DNA of 64,000 bases, from contig JANTQA010000047.1 of NCBI GenBank assembly GCA_027625915.1, forward strand, positions 7,378,001 through 7,442,000, given 5' to 3'. The notes under the pieces are model-generated. The model had not been told where the DNA came from and did not search any database. It saw only the letters and a list, made by a program, of their open reading frames with translations. Position 1 is the first letter of the stretch, and each line of letters opens with the position of its first letter. The translations under genes and the position numbers were made by a program. This stretch comes from Anaeramoeba flamelloides. Taxonomy: Eukaryota; Metamonada; Anaeramoebidae. Positions 10,003 to 22,091 of the stretch are shown here, in pieces.

Positions 10003-12931
10003 AAGCCTCTTTTATTAATCTTATGTTTTTGTTTATTCATATTATCACAATATTAACAATTAATTAACAATTAATTCACAATAATATTTGAAAAAATCGC
10101 TAAAGTACTAACTTATCACGAAAAAAGATAAAATCATGATATTTCAGATAAGAGCAATAAAATAATTATTGTGAATACGAGAAAAAATATTTTTTTAAAA
10201 TCACCTTAAATAAATCTCTTAAATTTTACAAAAAAAATGACTTTTACAACACCTTCCCCCTTTAAAATTGTTAAAAAGTGTTTATGCGGATCGTGAATTG
10301 TCTTCAAATGTTTGAAAGTTTTGAAAGACAGAAATTTTTATAAACGGAATGGGACTGTTTGATGTGGAAAAAAAATTTTTTTTTTTCTTTTCATTTTTTT
10401 TTTTTTTACAAAATATAAAATCTCAAACAAATTTTATGATCATACTAATAATAAACAATTTTAGCAATATACTTGAATATAAAAAAGAGGTCTGTCTTTT
10501 TCAAAATAGAGTTATTACCTTCACAAGTCAAATAACCAAAAATATAAAGAGTAATTTAACTTTTTATTGGTGATCGATAAAATAAATACATTTAATTTCT
10601 AGTTGTATTATCACCACTATACAAAGGTAATATTTATTGCAAAATAAATAGAACAAAATTTAAATTTGACTTTCAAAAAAAAGTTTCCAAATCCTGTAAA
10701 ATTTCATTTTTTTAATTTTCATAAATCTATTCAATGATTAATTCTCTAGTATAGAATTGGGGACTTTGATAATTTGTTTGAATTTTTGGAATGTGATTAT
10801 TTGGTAATAATGTATTTAAATTTTGATAAATTTATTTTACAATTAATGATATGAGAAGAAGAATAAGTAGAATTATAACAAGAAAAAAAAAAATTGTTCA
10901 AAAAATCTAAATAATTAGGGATAATGATGCTAGGATGTTGTTAAATTTTCTAGAAAGTTATCCAATTCCTTTCAGTACTCATTGAATATCAAAATCCACC
11001 CCCACCCCTGGAAAAATCCATAAAGAATAGGTGAAGGGTTGATTATTTTAGTAGCTCTTTTATTCAACACAATTTACAACACTATGATTTAGTATGGAAT
11101 TATTTGTTTATTTTTGGTTCTTATTGTTGTTGATCTAAAAGGATCAATCAATAGGTTTGTGAATCAAAACAAATGAAAATACAATAAAACTTTTTGATCT
11201 GCTCCTTATTTGAATAAAGTATCTTTTTTGTTATTTTTTCAATGTATAACTTTTTTTTACTTAATATGTTTTTTTGATGAGAAAAACTTTTTTTAAAAAA
11301 AATATGACTAAATTAACCCAAAAATCATAAACTATTACTGGTATTTGAATTTTAAATGGGAAAAAATTTTCAATCAATTTTCCTTATTTATCCTTTTACT
11401 TTACAAATAGAGTTTTCATAGGAAGTACGTTGTAAGTTGGAGACTTTGTTACAAATAGAAGATGTAACCAAGTGAAAAAATTTCCCATTTGTAATTCAAA
11501 TACCATTATATCAAGATTATTTTTAAATCGCAATATTTTGACATTTATTATGATTTTAAAATTAAAACCCGCATGTTTATTGAATATTGTGGTTTGTTAT
11601 ATTATCATTATAATTTTGAAAACATGATTTTGAAAAATATTGCGATTTGATAGAAAAAAATATAATTTTTCCAACTTTATTGTGACTTAAGGATATATCA
11701 TCAAAACCTCTAAAGTATGTATTTTCTAAAAAAATTAATAATATTTTTTTTGTCTTTTTAAATATTAATAATACAATTCTAATCTCAACATATAAAATGA
11801 TGGTGGTATAGATCATTAAATAAATTGAAATTTGATAGAAGTTGGACAGAATTTTATTCATAAAATTTAGATCTATTTTTAAAAATTTTTTTATGATTCA
11901 AGATTTGAAAAAAGTTGATTTAGAGTTTTTAAAAAAATGAAAAAAAAATGGTCTAAAAATTATGAACTTTGATAAATATTTTTGGCTAATTGTTTGGCAT
12001 ATTGACAAGAATATTAAAAAAAATTCAAATCACATTGGTAAGAAAAAAATCAATTTTAAATTTTTTGATATAATTACCAAATTGCCAAATATCTTGAAGA
12101 AAATTTGATTATAAAAAATCGAATTTTATCTTAGAACAAAAATATAATTTCTTAGTAAAATTTGGTAAAAAATTTGAAAAATTTATATAGTAACTATAAT
12201 TAACCTTTTTAAAACAATTTAAATATTTTTCAATAGGTTTAATAAAACTTTTTTTTGTGTAACCAAAAGAATTATCTCAAAAAGAATAAAAATCTTTTCA
12301 TGAGATATTTATTTCAATAAAGAATATGTATGGTGGAATAGTGATGGATATGGAAACGAACAGGATAAACATTTTTATAGTGTTTGAAATTAATGGATTT
12401 AACATCTTTTCTTTTTCAGAAAAAAGGGAAAACAAAATTTTATTTTATCAAACAAATTTTCTTTTCGAGGTTTCTTTCAAGATCAGAATTTTTTGACACT
12501 TGATCTAGACAAAACTTGAAAGTGGAGAATATCCAGAATAACATATTTTGATATTGTGTCCTGTTTTCAAGAAAGGTTGGTACCTTAAAATCTATTTCAA
12601 CTTTTGAAGACAAAGATCCAGCTCATTTATAAAAGTTTCAACAGATTGTTATGTTTCCGAATCTTTGTGTATGTCGTTTGAGTTACTTCAATGACATATT
12701 GTAGAGTAATTCTAAGTAACTGTATTACAACCGTTTTATTCCCTTCCAAAAGTAACAAACAAAAAAATCTTTGTTTGAGTCACAAATCGGAATTATTTTT
12801 GAATTCTTGAAAATACATTTTTTCTAAATTTTTTTTTCCAACAAAACTATCCAAGTCACACACTTCCTATTTTCCAACAAAAAAAAACAAACTCACTCAC
12901 TCAAAGGTCTCTTCACAAAACTAAAATATTC
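10003..12931. other. Intergenic AT-rich interval upstream of the Arf gene
   Basis: No gene could be supported. Contents are homopolymer runs, a weak open frame at 10400-10573 on the plus strand, and a short inverted-repeat element at 11338-11505. A minus-strand open stretch at about 12575-12450 looks mildly protein-like but has no recognisable motif. Immediately upstream of the Arf start there is no obvious TATA-type element that stands out from the A/T-rich background. Confidence 0.45.
11338..11505. mobile_element. Small inverted-repeat element with TTA flanks
   Basis: CTGGTATTTGAATT at the left end pairs with AATTCAAATACCA at the right end, followed inward by ATGGGAAAAAATTT and its complement. 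TTA flanks both ends (11335-11337 and 11506-11508). The element is about 168 bp with no coding capacity. The CTG end and TNA flank again match the 3-bp duplication class in this window. Confidence 0.6.
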
Positions 12932-15900
12932 ATGGGAAAACTATTAAGTAAGGCTTTTTCCCTCTTATTTGATGATCCAGAAATCACCTACCGTTTGGTG
13001 ATGATTGGTTTGGACGCTTCAGGGAAAACAACAACACTTTATCGCCTTAAGTTCGGGGAAGTTGGTATGACAAACCCAACAATAGGGTAAATTTTCCTTC
13101 GCTTTTACCCTTACGTCTTTTCAAATTATTACCTTTTCTTTTTTATTTTTGCACGAGAAAAAAGATTTGTTTCTTTTTTCAAGTTTTTTTTTTTACCAAA
13201 CTATTTTTCTATTTCGATCCTTTTCACCTCTTGTTAAAAAATATTATGATCTTGGTATTTGTTATTTTTTTTTTGTTCAAAATTTATAGATTTAATGTCG
13301 AAACTATAGAATACAAAAACCTTAATTTTACTGTTTGGGATGTAAGTTTATTTGTTTTCATCTTTTTCTTTAACGAAATTATTAATTATCTTTTTTTTTT
13401 TTGAACAAATTACAGTTTTTGTTTTTTTCTGTGAAAGAAAAGAGACAAAACACAAATAGTTTTCTTCTTTTCGAATTAAACAAATATTAGAAAAACCACC
13501 TTCCTTTCTCGTCTAACCAAAAACAAAACTGATTTGGAAAAAAACAAACAAAATTTCCAGATCCAAATCATTGTCTGAAATCCATTGAATCTCTTGATGA
13601 AAATCACAAAAAAAAAAAACCACCAAAACTCAAAAGTCTTGGTTGTACAAATTAACTTCAATAATATGAAGACAAAATAATAGAATTTCAAAGTATCTTT
13701 GATCCAGATTTGTGCTCTTTATTACAAAACTAATTGGACACCTTTTAGTTCACAAATGTTTTAAAAAAGTACATACGGTTTTCAAAAATGGTTTCTCAGA
13801 CTGTGTGCTTCACTCTTTTAAGCAGTTTGGTTAACTCTTTTGAAACTTTTTCGTAATCATTTTCTAGCATTATTTCTCGTTGAAAGTCTTTGTAAACAAA
13901 TAATGATAACTAGCTTTGAAATTTGTTATTCAAATTGTTGAAAAAAATGGAACGAGTAGTTTGAGTAACACTTTTTCAGACTTTCCCCCCTCCCTTTTAT
14001 AAAGTTGCTCTCTGTTGTTTAACTTTGATATGGGAAAAAACTTTCGCTTGATCTGAATTCTTCTTTTTTTTTCGTTACTTTAAGAAATAAACAAGTTTTC
14101 TGGAACTTCCCAGCCTATGAGAATAAACTTAAAATCTGTATGTCTGAATTCAAAAAAAATCAATGCAATATATTAAAAAATAATAATAATTTTAATATTA
14201 TTAACAAAAAACGACTCTATAGATCTTTATTAGCGCCGAGTGAGTGGGTAATAAACTTATTTTTGGGTTTTTCATAAAAAAATTCTAAATAAAAATTAAG
14301 GAATTCGGGAAGTGCCGTTGAGTGCCGTCAAATAACGACGCTTTTCCAGAATTCAAAAGAATAGAGTAAAATCTTCCATTTTAATCTATTCTTTTGAATT
14401 TTGAAAAATATAACGATAAGTGAAAATTGAAATGGGATAGGTAAAACCTAAAATTTCTTTAATTTTCTCCTTATTTCTCAAATTAAAAAAAGTTAACGGC
14501 GGTTTTCTAGAATTCACAAGAATCGAGCTAAATCAAAAATATTCTTTTTATTTCTTGGATTAAAAAAAGCCTATCGACATAGTCAACTGGTAGAATTCAA
14601 TGACTCATTCTAATTATAATTATAAATTTCGTTTTTAAGAATTTTTAAATTTTCTTTGAATTCCAATTAATTTTATTGTTAATTCTTTGGTTAAATTTTA
14701 TTAGTTTAACGAGATAAGGTAGAGATAAATTTTTTAATTTATTTTTGAATTTGAATTTCTTATTTCTTAATTGAAATTACCAAATTTTCGAATTTAAATT
14801 CTGTTTTATAAATAAGAACTTGGTTCATTTCGGTTTATTTTGCATATTTTGGTAATAAATGTGTTAATCTAGGAATTTAAATAATTTAGGGTTGCAATTT
14901 TATAGTTATATATTTCGAGCACATATGATGATTAACTTAATATAAAAGATTTAAATAATCTAATTTTCAAATTATTTGTTCGTAAATTATTATTAAATAA
15001 TTTTTTATAATTATTATATGTTTCTGTTGCCTTTTTTCAGATTATATACTAAATGTGAAATTTTTTCTAAATAAATTCCCAAATATTTAATCTTTGATAA
15101 ATCTTGTGGTAATTTCTGTTTTATCTTTTTTAGGTTTTAATCCAAATCCAACAATTATTTGATATATTAATATTAATTTTTTATTTATTTGATTTATATT
15201 TCCTTTAATAATTAAAATTAAATCATCTACAAACATTTGAAAATGATTTATTAATGGTATTATTTTTAATAAAAGAAAATGTGAAATAAGAGTAAATATG
15301 ATAGGGGATAAAGGATCTCCTTGGAATATACCAAGTCCTTCACCTTGATAATATTTTACTAAAAAGTTTTTGATAATTTCATTTAAAATAAACTTTTTTA
15401 TTGTTTTTCTAATTATTTTAAAACTGATTGAATCAAAACATTTAGCTATATCGATCATTATAATATGGGTTATATCATTCCCATTTTAATTATTTGATTA
15501 TATATATTTAAAAAATTTAGGACATCAATTCGAGTATCATATTTTTTTTTAAATCCCAAATTGTGACTTATTAAATAAATTCCCAACAAGGTTTAAATAG
15601 TTTATATAGCATTTTAGAAATAATCTTGGTAAACTTTGATTATGAAATAGGTCGATAATTCAAAGTTATCCTTCGTCTCCTTTTTTATGAATAAATGGAA
15701 TTGATGTTTTTTTTAATATATTCAATAGTTTTATCCGTAGGGTTAATTAACCATTTATTAAATATATTTTGGATTGTAATTAAAAATCTTCTATAATTTG
15801 TGTTTTCAATTTGTTCAAAATTTAAATATTTATTATTTTCTTCGTTTTCATTAATAATAAATTTTAAATTCCCAATTGTTTGAAACCCTTTAACTGATTT

Positions 15901-18900
15901 ATTTTTTAAATATTTAATTGTATTTTTAATTTTTTCGATTATGAAAAATGTATTGGTTTTAAACTCTTTTAAATTAGTTATTTCGAGATTTTTGAGATAT
16001 TCATAAATCTTTTTGCTTGGTTAAATTGAATTTTATTTTATTATGACCAAAATATTCTTCAATCATATTTTTATTGTTTCAAATCTTTTTTTTTTTTTTA
16101 TACCTTATAGAATTAAATTAATTTTTTTCCAAAAATTTTTGTTTTTAGTAAATTCAAAGTTTATTTCATCTATAAATTTATTCCAAGTTTATTTAATTTA
16201 TTTTTTTGATTCAATTAATTTAGTTTGGATTGCTTAAGAGATTTTTTATTAATGGAGCAATTGTTTGGTCAATTTTTTTTTTTCTTTATAAATAATATCT
16301 TTGAATTGAATAACTTTATTCTTAAAATTTTTTATTGTGTTAGTATCTAACATAAAATTTTTTTTAGAAAAATAATTCATAAATAATTTTTGATAATTAT
16401 CATGTTTTGAAATTTTATATATATTTTTTTAATATCCCAATCTGTTTTTAAAGTAATATTATTAATGATCATTTTATGATCTGACATATCATTTTGTATT
16501 GTTTTTGAATTTTACAAAATAAATTTATTTTTAAAATTGATTAAAATATGATCGATATTATTTGTTCTGCTATTTGAAGTATTTGAAATTATTTCAAAAT
16601 TTTTTATTATTTCGTTATCTGTAAGATTAAAATCTCCTAAAGAAAAAGTAAGTGCTTTTTTAAAAAACTTTTAAAAAAATAAAATTTTCAAAAATTTATC
16701 TAGACATTTTAAAAAAGTGAAGACTTTTTTTTTATGATTTTGTCAGAATTAAAACTTTTTTAAAGTTTTCTGTTTTAATAAAGTGAAGTCTCTTTTTGAT
16801 TTCTAACTCTTTTTTAATGTTTTTTTTTCGTATTTTAAAAAAGTGAATTTTTTTTCAGAATTACAACTTTTTTAAAGTTTTCTGTTTTAATAAAGTGAAG
16901 GATACGCCTTTAAATGTGTGAAGAGGTTGGAGATAGAAGAAATCCACTTTTTAAAAAAAAATAGTTCACACTTTATTATAACAGAAAACTTTCAAAAAGT
17001 TTCAATTCTAAAAAAAATTTCAGTTTTTTAAAATAGAAAACTTGATACCAGTTTTCAAAAAGTCCTTACTTTATTAAAATGACTGAATCTCAAAATTTTT
17101 AAAAATGTTTTTCTTCCCACTCCAACCCCTACCTTGCATTCAAAAGTTTATTTATTTACTTTAATTAAAATAGAAAATTCAGAAAAATGGTTTTTATTAG
17201 AAAAAAATTTATCACTTTTATAAAACTTTATTTTTTGTAAAAATTTTAATTAAAAGAAAGTTCTTACCTTTTTAAAATAGCTTGACAATTTCCTTCAAAA
17301 GATTATTTTTTAAAAATCAATTGAACTTTTTCTTTGATAATAATATAATTAAAAATCAATTTATTTGGAGTGAAATAATAATAGATAAATATTAATTTTT
17401 CTCTTTTTTCAGTATTTTTATTTTTATTACTAATATTGGATGATTGTTGTAAACATTTTTTTTTTTTTTTTTTTTTTTTTTTGGGGTGCGGTACTAATTT
17501 AGCACATATAAAGAAATATCGCTTATTATATTAACACACTTAACTGCAATTGGATTACATAGAAGCGAAAATTCTGTTAAGAGTTTAAAAATTGGAATTA
17601 TTATAATTTTTGTAACTTCAATTTCAGATATCTTTATTGATCATTAAAAAATTAAAAGAAAAATACTTGAAAAATTTTAAATTTTATGAACATTTTACGA
17701 TTAAATTCGGTTTTACAATTAAATCAATTAGACATATTTTTTTCCATTTGCCAAGGTTTTTTTTTGGAATTTAAGCACTCTTTTAATTTAATGAAAAATT
17801 TTGTTTTTACAAACTATTTCATTTTTTGTCTTTTTTTGTTTTGTTTTCATTTCCTTTTTTCCAGTTACCTAATCTGTTTCGTTAGATCTGAAAATTTTTT
17901 CGATGATCAATATTAAGTTACAGTTGAGTTTGTTAAATTGGAAAAAACAAATAACTTATTTTATTGTATAAAACCATTTGTCCGATCCATAATTGTTGGT
18001 GAAATTTCAACAAATTCCACATTACATTTTTTCATTGTTATTCTCACTCAAAAATTAAAGCAAATATTTTTTTTCTTGAATCAAATTTCTATTTCTTTAT
18101 TTTTTGTTTTTTTTTAGAATTTTTATAAATAAATTAATGTAATTATTGAGTTAAATAATTATCAATATTTCAATTATTTAGTAGTTTTAATTTCGTATTT
18201 TCTAAATAATTGAAGGATTATTCATATTTCATGATCAAAATATACTCTTTGGATCTGTAAAAACATATTTATTGACCTGGCAGAATGTTGAGCCAAGGGA
18301 TCTTGTTCAAATTTAAATTTTTAGTTTTTTTTTTTTTCGAAATTGTGTTTTTTTGTTAAACAATTTTTACTAAACAAATCCGAAATATATCTTGAAAAGG
18401 TTCGAAACTCAAAATAGGCCATTGTACCTGGGTTTATCCAAATTATTTTTCAATCACCATATAATTACTTCAAGTATATTAATATACTTGAAAATAATTT
18501 GGAGAGAGCATAGTAGCAATATCAAAAAAAATCAATTTTATATTTTCTAATATTTTGTTCTAGGATTTAGAAAATTTTTTTTAATCATTAAATGTTTTTA
18601 TCCAAATCCAAAAAAATCTAAAAATTGCAATATCTTGGCTTTCCTTTAATTTGACATTCTTTTAAATCATTTTTAGAGGTTAAGGTATTGTATTCCAATC
18701 CATACAGAGTATTAAATATGAATAGTCCTTAATTAATCAATTAAGCGAGTTTTTTTTTTTTTTTTCGATCAAAAATTGAATCTTTTTCGGTAAGAAAAAT
18801 TTTGAATTGGGGTTTATAGGTAATTAATATGTTCTTATTAATATTCCAAATAAGGATTTTTGAAATAACGAAAATTTCAAAAATTATTTGAGAAAACAAT

Positions 18901-19395
18901 AAAAATTTAATTTTAAAATTCTCATTAAAAATTTCCCAAAAAATGCAAAATAAATCACAATGTATCACAATTAAACAAAACTTTACTAATAAAAACTAAC
19001 ATTTTCTTGTCTATAATTATTTTATTATTATTGTTTGTTTATAGATTGGTGGTCAAGAAATGGTAAGGCCATTGTGGAGGCATTATTATAAAGGCACAAA
19101 TGGCGTAATTTTTATGGTTGATTCTTCCGATAGAAATGAAAAACGTATAAATGAGGTACACGATGAATTGCATCGTTTATCAGGCGAAGAATATTTAAAA
19201 GATGCACCAGTTTTGATTTTTAATAATAAAAGAGATGTAAAGGGATCTATGAATTCAAGTGAGCTTACAGAATCTTTAAATTTGCATCAATTTAAAAAGG
19301 AATATTATGTTCAAAATTGTTGTGCAATCACAGGTGATGGTTTGTACGATGGCTTTGAATGGCTTTCAAAAGCCATTAATAAAAATAATAAATAA
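12932..19395 (+). CDS. Arf-family small GTPase (three exons)
   Basis: Exons 12932-13086, 13290-13341 and 19045-19395 join through GT-AG sites to a 185-residue protein, close to the usual Arf length of about 181. Gly2 of MGKLLSKAF could be myristoylated, as in Arfs. The P-loop is GLDASGKT, switch I contains TNPTIGFNVE, switch II starts at WDIGGQE, the guanine-specificity motif is NNKRD (NKxD type), and a [16 protein letters not shown] motif stands in place of the usual CATSGDGLYEG. This is a canonical Arf rather than a distant Arl, so the protein should recruit coats to Golgi or endosomal membranes when GTP-bound. Exon 2 is only 52 bp. Intron 1 is 203 bp; intron 2 is 5703 bp and holds an antisense LINE relic and several repeats, all apparently spliced out. 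The frame is intact throughout. The exact subfamily assignment is not certain. Confidence 0.93.
14095..14600. repeat. Repeat family E, inverted copy in Arf intron 2
   Basis: The block GCCTATGAGAATAAACTTAA near 14112 is the reverse complement of sequence near 1490-1460 at the other family E copy. The 14275-14400 region shares GGAATTCGGG, the AGTGCCGT motifs and the GAATTC-GAAAA blocks. It sits just inside the Arf intron next to the LINE relic. Confidence 0.55.
14640..16660 (-). mobile_element. Broken LINE (APE-type non-LTR retrotransposon) in Arf intron 2
   Basis: Read on the minus strand, the 5' end near 16650 gives GDFN followed by NNIDHIL and SDHKMI, the end of an AP-like endonuclease. About 900 bp further on comes a reverse transcriptase core: [10 protein letters not shown] (motif A), FQGDPLSP (motif B) and FVDDLILI (motif C, both Asp present). 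The C-terminal region can be followed weakly to about 14640 by similarity to the other copy at 22.1-24.2 kb. The element is 5'-truncated within the endonuclease and has many frame breaks; only about 370 bp around the RT core remains as one open frame (15087-15458). It is antisense to Arf, so it does not add a sense polyadenylation signal. The two copies are the same family but clearly diverged from each other. Confidence 0.8.
16700..17060. repeat. Tandem plus inverted repeat block
   Basis: A unit containing AACTTTTTTAAAGTTTTCTG followed by TTTTAATAAAGTGAAG occurs at about 16750-16790 and 16865-16900. The complement, CACTTTATTATAACAGAAAA, occurs at about 16970-16990. The block could form a hairpin. 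It abuts the truncated 5' end of the LINE relic, so it may be a separate element or a rearranged flank. Confidence 0.5.
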
Positions 19396-20368
19396 AAATT
19401 TCCTTTTTTCTTTAATAATTATTTTTTTTAAATAAATATAATTTCTTTTTTTTTAAATTCCTGTGTTTATTTTTTTTTTTGTTTTTCTTTACTTTTTTTT
19501 TTTGCGAAAGATTATCTGGAAAAAAAAAAAGATCTTCGAATAGACAAATAATCACTAACAAAATTGAGACTATGTAATGTCTTTTAAAATGAATTTAATT
19601 ATTAGCCAAAAAATCTTCTTGTTATCTTTTTTACAATGAAAGTTCTGTAATGCTCTTTTCAAAAATTGTAACTCACTTTTTTTTAGTTTTTTTTTTTATT
19701 TTTTTATTTTTAAATATCGGGTTTTAATAATTTAGAATGATTTAAAAGTGAATTGCAAATCAGATTTAATTATTTGTTGTTCTTGAACACGAATTGATAT
19801 ATATGTCCTTAATAAAATTAAGCACTATTTTTTTCTGATTAATATTTTTCGAAATTAAGAACTAACTTAATTCAATTAACCACTGTGATAATTTTTTTTA
19901 GAATAAAAACACTCTCAACTTTTGAATATCGAAAATATTTTTTGGAATTAGTGTGCACTTTTTTATTTTTTTTTGAAAAATTGGAGTTGAGAAAAGTTTG
20001 AAATCAAAGAATAAGTTAATATATTAAATTAGAATGCTTTTCCAGAAAGTTTATCCTTTTAGTTTAACTTTTTTTTTATTTTACCATTTAAAACTAAAAA
20101 AAAACATTTGAGGACCAAAGTAGTGCCTTTTGTGAAAAGAAAATTCCCATAATTTAGAATTTGTTTTAGTAAATGAGTTTAAACATGATTGTGTATCTAA
20201 AAATATACATAATTTCAAGGTTTAAATCAATGTTTTTGGCAAAAAATGTTTTCAAGAAAAAGCTAAATTGAAACTTTATTTATTTTTATTTTATCATTTA
20301 GTTTTTTTAATTGTATTATTGGGAAGTATTTGATCAGTTTTTCATTTTTAGTGTTTTTTGGTTCGTTG

Positions 20369-20410
<42 letters not shown>

Positions 20411-20977
20411 ATTTATTTTTACAGGTGAGTAAAAATTTTTAAAATAGTATTTATATTCCCCCAGTAAATACATAAAACTATAAATATTTTGTATTTTAAA
20501 GATAAATTTGAAAGGTATTTTTCAAGTTTGAAAATCTAAAGGAAATTAGAATTTATTTTTTTTTTTTTGTAAACTTTTCTAAATGATTTTTGAAATTAAA
20601 TTTGAGTGCTTATTGTAAAAATTTCAAGAAATTTTTTCTTCTCAAAAATAATGTTTGAAAGTATAATTGAAACCAAACAATAATAAACAGTAATTATTTT
20701 GTCATAAAAACATATTAAGAGTAATCTAGAATATTAAAATTTTTCTGTTTTTTCAAAGTTAGATTATGTTGAAAGTATCCGTGGATGAGATTTTAAAAAA
20801 AAATTGTCATTGAAATAAATATAAAAATTGGATAAGTAATAGATTTTAATATTTTTTTTTTATTAAAATTAAAATCTCAGTAGCTTAATCTTATTTAAAT
20901 TTAGATTTTCTTATTCTTCTTCTTTTTGTTTTGTTCTTTTCATTAACTTTACTTTTTAGAAAAATTTCAAAACCTTC
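19396..20977. other. AT-rich intergenic interval after Arf
   Basis: This holds the Arf 3' flank with AATAAATATAA near 19430, then poly-T/poly-A tracts and a (TA)n microsatellite at about 20373-20408. No coding stretch was recognised. Confidence 0.5.
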
Positions 20978-21835
20978 CTGTGTGGAAAAAAGGTGGGATG
21001 AGGAAAATATGTGGGAATAATATTTTGTTAAAAATTAAAAATTTAATTGTCAGCATTAGTAAAACTCATTAAAACCACAAGGATTTTTGAAAATAATAAG
21101 AACACCAATGGGAATTAAAGTCTTTTATGATATATAGATTATCTAACTCATATTTTCTGTGATTTCAATTTCATCGAGATACACCAAAGAAGAATGCTGT
21201 AAAAATTATATTTTTATTATATAATTAAATATTCACAAAAAAGAAGAATTGTCACTATTTTTTATCTTTGCCATTTTAAATGTTATTTTAAAAACATGTA
21301 TTTTTGGGTTCTTTCTTTGAATTTTATATACATTCTTTTGGGTCTTTAATCTTTAATCTTGATATTCATTGTTATTTTTAAAATAATAAAGTTTTCTGTA
21401 AGATTTACAATGAAAATTCGAAAAATCAGAAATAGATGAATATATATGTGATTTATCTATACTAAAATTGAATTTTTCATAAGTACTCACAAAATAATTT
21501 AGATAAATGTTAAAGATTATTTGTGAAGGTTGAAATAAAATAGATATTATCATTTAAAAAATGAACATTTTATTCATTTTTACTACTTTTTACAATCAAA
21601 AATAAGATTTTGATTTTTAAGACATTCTATTTGATGGATCTTGATGTAATTGAATGAAGAAAATATGAGTTAGATATCTACATCTAATAGGCTTTAATCT
21701 CAATTTGGATTCTTATTATCTTCGAAAATCCTGGTGGTTTTGATGAGTTTTACTAATTTTGACAATTAAAATTTTAATTTTTAACAAAATAATAGTCCCA
21801 CATTTTTTCCTCATACCATTTTTTTTCCAAAACAG
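20978..21835. mobile_element. Large foldback element with arms of about 210 bp
   Basis: The left arm (20978 to about 21190) and right arm (about 21625 to 21835) are imperfect reverse complements. Shared blocks include GGGATGAGGAAAA, AAAATTTAATTGTCA, AGTAAAACTCATTAAAACCA and GAAAATATGAGTTAGAT, in the order expected for a foldback. The ends are CTGTGTGG and CCAAAACAG. Flanking duplications are not clear. The interior (21190-21625) has no recognised ORF. It is an older member of the CTG/CAG-ended set or an independent foldback family. Confidence 0.7.
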
Positions 21836-22091
21836 TGCGTTGAAAGTTTTATATTTTTAATTGACAACTTGGGTCTTTTGGGAACTTTTCTTTATTCTTG
21901 GGTATTTAACTTTTCAGTTAAAATTCTCTTTTTTGAAAAATCTCTTCTATTCTTGGATTTCAATTGTGTTTCTTAGAAGTTTTTTTATCTCTGTCTAAAA
22001 TTTGGAATTTTCATTATTTTGTTGAAAAGTGTCTTTTTCTTTTCTTCGATTTTATTTTTGCTGAATTGTCTCAATAAAGATACAATTAATT

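Noticed and set aside
11577-11861. 94-codon minus-strand frame
   Set aside because: Composition is that of translated A/T-rich DNA (Ile/Phe/Lys/Asn); no motif or homology was recognised.
20900-21840. Inverted repeats read as CRISPR-like
   Set aside because: There is a single pair of long arms, not an array of short direct repeats with spacers.
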